NCBI GenBank assembly: GCA_012515885.1
Contig: JAAYXN010000209.1
Span: forward strand, 1-8,775
Reading direction: 5' to 3'
Source of the DNA: Rhodococcus sp. (in: high G+C Gram-positive bacteria)
GTDB taxonomy: Bacteria > Actinomycetota > Actinomycetes > Mycobacteriales > Mycobacteriaceae
Length of the DNA: 8,775 nt
In this document: one piece after another, positions 6,497-8,775 of the stretch
Layout: every line of letters starts with the position of its first letter
How positions within the stretch are numbered: position 1 is the first letter of the stretch
Notes under the pieces: generated by a model
Databases searched by the model: none
Told to the model about the DNA's origin: nothing
What the model saw: only the letters and a program-made list of their open reading frames with translations
Made by a program: the position numbers and the translations under genes

Positions 6497-6649
6497 GAGT
6501 CCATCCTAGGTTGACCTGGCTGGCCGTGCTGTGAGCCCATTGGGCTATCCGGTAACCGTGGGTCTGCTGTAGCGGCTCGGGCTGGCTACTCTTGTGGCGG
6601 CCGGTGCACAAGAGATTGCCCGGACTGAAGTGATGATGTGGGAGATGAC
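6497..6649. promoter_or_regulatory. Divergent promoter region of ygfZ and pabC, with two dyads
   Basis: This 153-bp region must hold start signals for both directions. It contains AGCCCATTGGGCT (6534-6546), 6-bp arms around one T, and CTCTTGTG (6589-6596) with CACAAGAG (6607-6614), perfect 8-bp arms around a 10-nt spacer. The second dyad ends 35 nt before the pabC start; TACTCT at 6587-6592 overlapping its left arm could be a -10 box. Either dyad could be an operator or an mRNA hairpin. No regulator is assigned. Confidence 0.45.
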
Positions 6650-7519
6650 GTGGGCGATCGTGTGCTGGTGACGCTGGATCTTGAGGTACGCGACGCCGAT
6701 GAGCCGTTCCTGCATGCCGATGATTCGGGGTCGGTACGTGGCGACGGTGTGTTTGAGACGTTGCTGGTGCGCGAGGGCCGCGCCTTGCAAACAGAGGCGC
6801 ACCTGACGCGTTTGGTGTCGTCAGCGCGATCTCTGGGATTGCCTGCACCGGAACTTGACGAGTGGCGTCTGGCAATCGAACTCGCTGTCGAGCAGTGGGA
6901 AAAATCGCATGGTGATCGTGAAGGCGCGATGCGGCTTGTTCTTTCTCGTGGACGCGAAAGTGGCGGCGGCCCCACGTCGTATGTGACGGTGGCACCCCTG
7001 CCGGATCGGGTAGAGGAGGCTCGCGCTGGGGGAGTGTCGGTGATGACGCTTGAGCGCGGCTACTCCGTGGACCTCAGTGCCCGCGCGCCTTGGCTGCTGC
7101 TGGGTGCGAAAACCCTCTCGTACGCCACCAATATGGCTGCGTTGCGCTATGCCGCCGCACACGGCGCGGATGACGTGATTTTCTTGAGCAGCGAAGGTCG
7201 AGTGTTGGAAGGCCCGCGTTCGAGTGTGGTGATTGTGCGCGGAAAGACACTGATCACTCCGCCTGTGGAACAGGGCATTTTGGCGGGTACGACGCAGAAG
7301 GCGCTATTCGAGGTGGCGGTCTCGGAGGGGTATCAGTTCCAGTACACGCCGTTACGTACCGCTGACCTCATTACCGCTGAGGGAGTGTGGCTGGTGTCGT
7401 CGGTGACGTTGGCTGCGCGGGTGCGCAAGTTGAACGGTCTTCCGCTGGGTAAGCCGTTATTTGAGGACGAATTTCGGGCTCTGGTTGATCTTGCCGTTGA
7501 ACGCGGCGGCAGTAGGTAG
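6650..7519 (+). CDS. pabC: Aminodeoxychorismate lyase PabC (PLP fold-type IV)
   Basis: PabC converts 4-amino-4-deoxychorismate to p-aminobenzoate and pyruvate for folate synthesis, using pyridoxal phosphate. The 289-residue product is a fold-type IV PLP enzyme: RGDGVFETLLVREG (30-43), RLVLSRGRE (95-103), the PLP lysine Lys154 in LLGAKTLSYATN, EGPRSSVVI and LAGTTQ. It resembles Rv0812 of M. tuberculosis (from memory). Branched-chain or D-amino acid aminotransferases share the fold, so substrate is inferred from context. Several GTG codons could be the start. The GTG at 6650 is preferred because GGGAG (6640-6644) lies 5 nt upstream; the GTG at 6638 would add four residues but has only a weak GAAG site. 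It is divergent from ygfZ and followed by cydA after 174 nt. A weak 5-bp hairpin at 7525-7539 follows its stop. Confidence 0.88.
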   Translation: MGDRVLVTLDLEVRDADEPFLHADDSGSVRGDGVFETLLVREGRALQTEAHLTRLVSSARSLGLPAPELDEWRLAIELAVEQWEKSHGDREGAMRLVLSRGRESGGGPTSYVTVAPLPDRVEEARAGGVSVMTLERGYSVDLSARAPWLLLGAKTLSYATNMAALRYAAAHGADDVIFLSSEGRVLEGPRSSVVIVRGKTLITPPVEQGILAGTTQKALFEVAVSEGYQFQYTPLRTADLITAEGVWLVSSVTLAARVRKLNGLPLGKPLFEDEFRALVDLAVERGGSR

Positions 7520-7559
7520 TGGTGTCCCGAATCACGGGAGTCTCATGACGGCATTCAAC

Positions 7560-7576
7560 TACTACGTGACGTAGTA
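7560..7576. promoter_or_regulatory. Perfect 17-bp palindrome upstream of cydA, candidate operator
   Basis: TACTACGT-G-ACGTAGTA is a perfect inverted repeat with a one-base centre, 117 nt before the cydA ATG. A possible -10 box, TAGTAT (7572-7577), overlaps its right arm, which would suit a repressor site; no good -35 box is visible. The half-site resembles BlaI/MecI/CopY-type dyads (TACTACA-nn-TGTAGTA, recalled), but the centre differs in length. It does not match the Rex or CRP consensus. Confidence 0.5.
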
Positions 7577-7693
7577 TTAAAGTCCTGCGATATCAGGTCC
7601 AATCACAGTACTTTGATCAGCAGGGCCGAAGCGCACAGCCCGCGCCTCGTCCAAGCACGGAGCTGTCCTACGGGCCAAAGTTTCGGAGTTGCC

Positions 7694-8775
7694 ATGGATG
7701 TCTTGGATGTCTCACGGTGGCAGTTCGGTATCACCACCGTCTACCACTTCATCTTCGTTCCACTGACCATCGGTCTTGCCCCGATCATCGCGATCATGCA
7801 GACGATGTGGGTGATCACGAAGAAAGATCACTGGTATCGACTCACCAAGTTTTTCGGCAAGTTCTTTCTCATTAACTTCGCGATCGGTGTCGCGACAGGC
7901 ATCGTGCAGGAGTTCCAGTTCGGCATGAACTGGAGCGAATACTCCCGCTTCGTTGGCGACGTCTTTGGCGCCCCACTCGCTCTTGAGGGTCTCGTCGCCT
8001 TCTTCCTGGAGTCCACGTTCCTCGGGCTCTGGATTTTCGGTTGGGGCCGTCTGCCTAAACTTGTACACCTGGCCACTATTTGGCTGGTCGCGATCGGCGT
8101 GAATGCGTCAGCGTTCTTCATCATTGCCGCCAACTCCTTCATGCAGCATCCCGTTGGGGCCGTGTACAACCCGGAGACGCAACGCGCAGAGCTGTCGAGC
8201 ATTTGGACGCTCATGACCAACCCCACCGCACTCGCAGCCTTCCCGCACGCTGTAGCGGGCGCGTTCCTTACCGCAGGCACTTTCGTGGCCGGTATTGCTG
8301 GTTGGTGGATGGTCCGGAACATGCGCGCGGCCAGCAAGGCCACGCAACCCGGCAGCGAACTCACCGAAGAGCAAGCGCAGGTTCTCGTCAGCGACGCCAA
8401 GACGATGCACCGGCCCGCCGCGCGCCTGGGAATGCTGGTGATGGTCCTTTCCGGTATCGCGCTCATCATTACCGGTGACATTCAGGGCAAGCTGATGTTC
8501 CAGCAGCAGCCCATGAAGATGGCGTCAGCTGAATCGCTCTGCCATACCGAGATGGATCCGAAATTCTCGATCCTGACGGTCGGCACCCACAACAACTGCG
8601 ACAGCGTGATACACGTTCTCGAAGTGCCATTCGTGCTGCCGTACCTCGCTGAAGGCAAGTTCACCGGCGTGGAACTGCAAGGCGTCGAAGACCTCCAGGC
8701 ACAGTACGAAGAACAGTTCGGGCCCGGAAACTACCGTCCCAACCTGTTCGTCACCTACTGGTCGTTCCGCGCGAT
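7694..8775 (+). CDS. cydA: Cytochrome bd ubiquinol/menaquinol oxidase subunit I CydA (3' end beyond window)
   Basis: CydA is the quinol-oxidising, haem-bearing subunit of cytochrome bd, a membrane oxidase with high oxygen affinity used in low oxygen or under respiratory stress. 360 residues are visible and the frame stays open to the right edge; about 120-160 more are expected. CGGAG (7684-7688) lies 5 nt before the ATG. Membrane helices are evident at about 16-36, 52-72, 95-117, 126-146, 183-205 and 245-262. Expected residues are present: His18 (haem, E. coli His19), Glu98 and Glu106 (E. coli Glu99 and Glu107), His185 (haem b558, E. coli His186) and the quinol-loop pair Lys275 and Glu280 in QPMKMASAE. 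Cys283 and Cys302 in the quinol loop resemble the mycobacterial disulfide pair. The haem b558 methionine lies beyond the edge. cydB would be expected next. Confidence 0.97.
   Translation, partial: MDVLDVSRWQFGITTVYHFIFVPLTIGLAPIIAIMQTMWVITKKDHWYRLTKFFGKFFLINFAIGVATGIVQEFQFGMNWSEYSRFVGDVFGAPLALEGLVAFFLESTFLGLWIFGWGRLPKLVHLATIWLVAIGVNASAFFIIAANSFMQHPVGAVYNPETQRAELSSIWTLMTNPTALAAFPHAVAGAFLTAGTFVAGIAGWWMVRNMRAASKATQPGSELTEEQAQVLVSDAKTMHRPAARLGMLVMVLSGIALIITGDIQGKLMFQQQPMKMASAESLCHTEMDPKFSILTVGTHNNCDSVIHVLEVPFVLPYLAEGKFTGVELQGVEDLQAQYEEQFGPGNYRPNLFVTYWSFRA

Noticed and set aside
6638..6649. GTG at 6638 as the pabC start
   Set aside because: Possible, but the GTG at 6650 has a much better ribosome binding site (GGGAG, 5 nt away) and fits homologue length.
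7525..7539. TCCCG-AATCA-CGGGA hairpin after pabC as a terminator
   Set aside because: Only 5 bp with no T-run; too weak to call.
7828..8481. 217-residue minus-strand open frame opposite cydA
   Set aside because: It is the antisense shadow of cydA; the plus frame carries all expected CydA residues.
1..8775. Mobile element, prophage or defence system
   Set aside because: No transposase, integrase, flanking inverted repeats, tRNA site or defence-type gene is visible; every gene except the DUF3073 one belongs to a family of known type.

Overview
The window is a housekeeping segment of an actinobacterial chromosome. Roughly 60% GC by eye, the purF-purM-DUF3073-ygfZ-pabC order, a B. subtilis-type (iron-sulfur) PurF and a PurM that closely resembles mycobacterial PurM (from memory) all point to Mycobacteriales (Corynebacterium/Lawsonella/Mycobacterium relatives). 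The genus cannot be fixed from the sequence alone. No mobile element, CRISPR array, tRNA or rRNA was seen. I found no clear novel system. The less explained material lies in the intergenic regions.

Layout, left to right: (1) purF (5' end outside the window) and purM on +, two steps of de novo purine synthesis. (2) A 414-bp non-coding stretch (2776-3189) with a long imperfect hairpin, a 42-bp direct repeat, short nested repeats and a strong terminator hairpin. (3) A 56-residue DUF3073 protein on -, whose ribosome binding site appears to sit inside a hairpin. (4) A three-gene unit on -, transcribed as ygfZ, a YiiM-like MOSC-domain gene, then an Rhizobium-type asparaginase gene, with gaps of 16 and 29 nt. 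(5) A divergent promoter region, then pabC on + (folate branch). (6) A 174-bp gap with a perfect 17-bp palindrome, then cydA on + (cytochrome bd oxidase subunit I), cut by the right edge.

Functional links: PurF keeps the four cysteines that hold a [4Fe-4S] cluster in the Bacillus-type enzyme. YgfZ is a folate-dependent factor for iron-sulfur enzymes, and PabC makes the p-aminobenzoate part of folate. Folate also feeds purine synthesis. The DUF3073-ygfZ-pabC order resembles Rv0810c-Rv0811c-Rv0812 of M. tuberculosis (recalled, not searched). The MOSC and asparaginase genes would then be an insertion between DUF3073 and ygfZ, joined to the ygfZ transcript.
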